A stretch of DNA of 64,000 nucleotides, from positions 1,302,001 to 1,366,000 of the forward strand of contig JAKUDP010000001.1 of the NCBI GenBank assembly GCA_022570795.1, in the 5' to 3' direction. Position 1 is the first letter of the stretch. Each line of letters opens with the position of its first letter. Shown here in pieces: positions 63,672 through 64,000 of the stretch. A program made the translations under genes and the position numbers. The notes beneath the pieces were generated by a model that was given only the letters and a program-made list of their open reading frames with translations, was not told where the DNA came from and did not search any database. This DNA is from Sphaerulina vaccinii. Lineage: Eukaryota; Ascomycota; Dothideomycetes; Mycosphaerellales; Mycosphaerellaceae.

Positions 63672-64000
63672 ATGGCCGAGTCGGCCTCAGGATATGTCGA
63701 AGGACCGCGCCATGCGGTCATTACCAGCGACGATGTCGGGCCCGTTATCACGATTATTACGCTCCTCTTCATGGTTATCATGATTCTGGCTGTTATGCTC
63801 CGGCTTCTGGTACGATTTACAGCATCGCATGTACCTGGATTGGACGATGCGGTTGTTTCGATTGCGCTCCTGGTAGCTATCGGGGAAGTCATCGCGATAT
63901 CGGTGACTGTTAATCATGGGTTGGGAACAAGCGCATCTTTGTTATCGGAAGGCCAGCTGAACGATGTTGCGAGAGGCGCATATGCTGCGAATCTACTTTA
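63672..64000 (+). CDS. Rhodopsin-fold (PTH11-like) membrane protein, 5' part only
   Basis: Start MAESASGYVEGPRHAVITSD at 63672, open to the right edge (109 codons). Two membrane spans are visible: VGPVITIITLLFMVIMILAV and a second after VPGLDDAVVSIALLVAIGEV, with the fungal rhodopsin-domain signatures LRLLVRFTASHVPGLDDAV and VNHGLGTSASLL. This is the family of PTH11-related receptors and orphan seven-span proteins. The remaining spans and tail are outside the window. Confidence 0.8.
   Translation, partial: MAESASGYVEGPRHAVITSDDVGPVITIITLLFMVIMILAVMLRLLVRFTASHVPGLDDAVVSIALLVAIGEVIAISVTVNHGLGTSASLLSEGQLNDVARGAYAANLL

Overview
The window comes from a filamentous ascomycete (Pezizomycotina). Genes are dense and mostly broken by introns of about 45-65 nt with GTRNGT donors, CTNAY-type branch sites and YAG/AAG acceptors. 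The gene content fits: a divergent pair of myosin-type chitin synthases (classes V and VII), a Woronin-sorting-complex type Mpv17/PMP22 protein, a PTH11-like rhodopsin-fold protein, a DUF4045-gelsolin protein, and many secreted Ser/Thr-rich proteins. I infer Dothideomycetes, perhaps Mycosphaerellales, from the flavour of the lineage-specific families; no single feature proves it.

Layout. 1-10.4 kb: class V chitin synthase (minus, cut by the left edge) and class VII chitin synthase (plus), head to head over a 1.7 kb shared promoter. 10.6-18.4 kb: a minus-strand block of less conserved genes: a four-span membrane protein, a caspase-like (C14) protein, a seven-exon DUF6594 membrane protein with an 18-nt microexon, a small 99-aa gene, and a membrane-anchored protein with a weak Hsp70-like nucleotide-binding fold. 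19-20.3 kb: END3. 21.3-24.2 kb: two convergent secreted-protein genes, one Thr-rich and one with PAN/apple-like Cys modules broken by an in-frame stop. 24.6-27.2 kb: a gamma-tubulin complex component. 27.6-30.8 kb: a BIM1-like (X325) GPI-anchored copper protein, divergent from a ferric/cupric reductase with a Met/His-rich N-terminus. 30.9-33.0 kb: a SprT-like protein with HQMIH in place of HExxH. 33.7-38.8 kb: Mpv17/PMP22 protein, an unknown Cys/His protein, acyl-CoA thioesterase. 39.7-44.6 kb: a small secreted Cys protein, a GNAT protein, ARL2 GTPase. 45.2-50.9 kb: DUF4045-gelsolin. 51.4-64 kb: GH16 glucanase, two F-box proteins, a secreted histidine phosphatase, another F-box-like family gene, an APC-type permease, and the start of a rhodopsin-fold gene cut by the right edge.

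How genes may work together. The two chitin synthases are the known co-regulated csmA/csmB-type pair for polarised wall synthesis; END3 (actin/endocytosis), gelsolin, ARL2 (tubulin folding) and the gamma-tubulin component are general cytoskeletal genes. The most suggestive local unit is BIM1-like plus metalloreductase, which share one 658-bp promoter and look like a copper-acquisition pair. Two genes (class VII chitin synthase and the PAN-module gene) stay open in frame, with protein-like sequence, for about 100 codons beyond their stop codons.

I see no transposable element, CRISPR array, rRNA or intact tRNA. All splice models were built by eye from splice signals, reading frame and family conservation.
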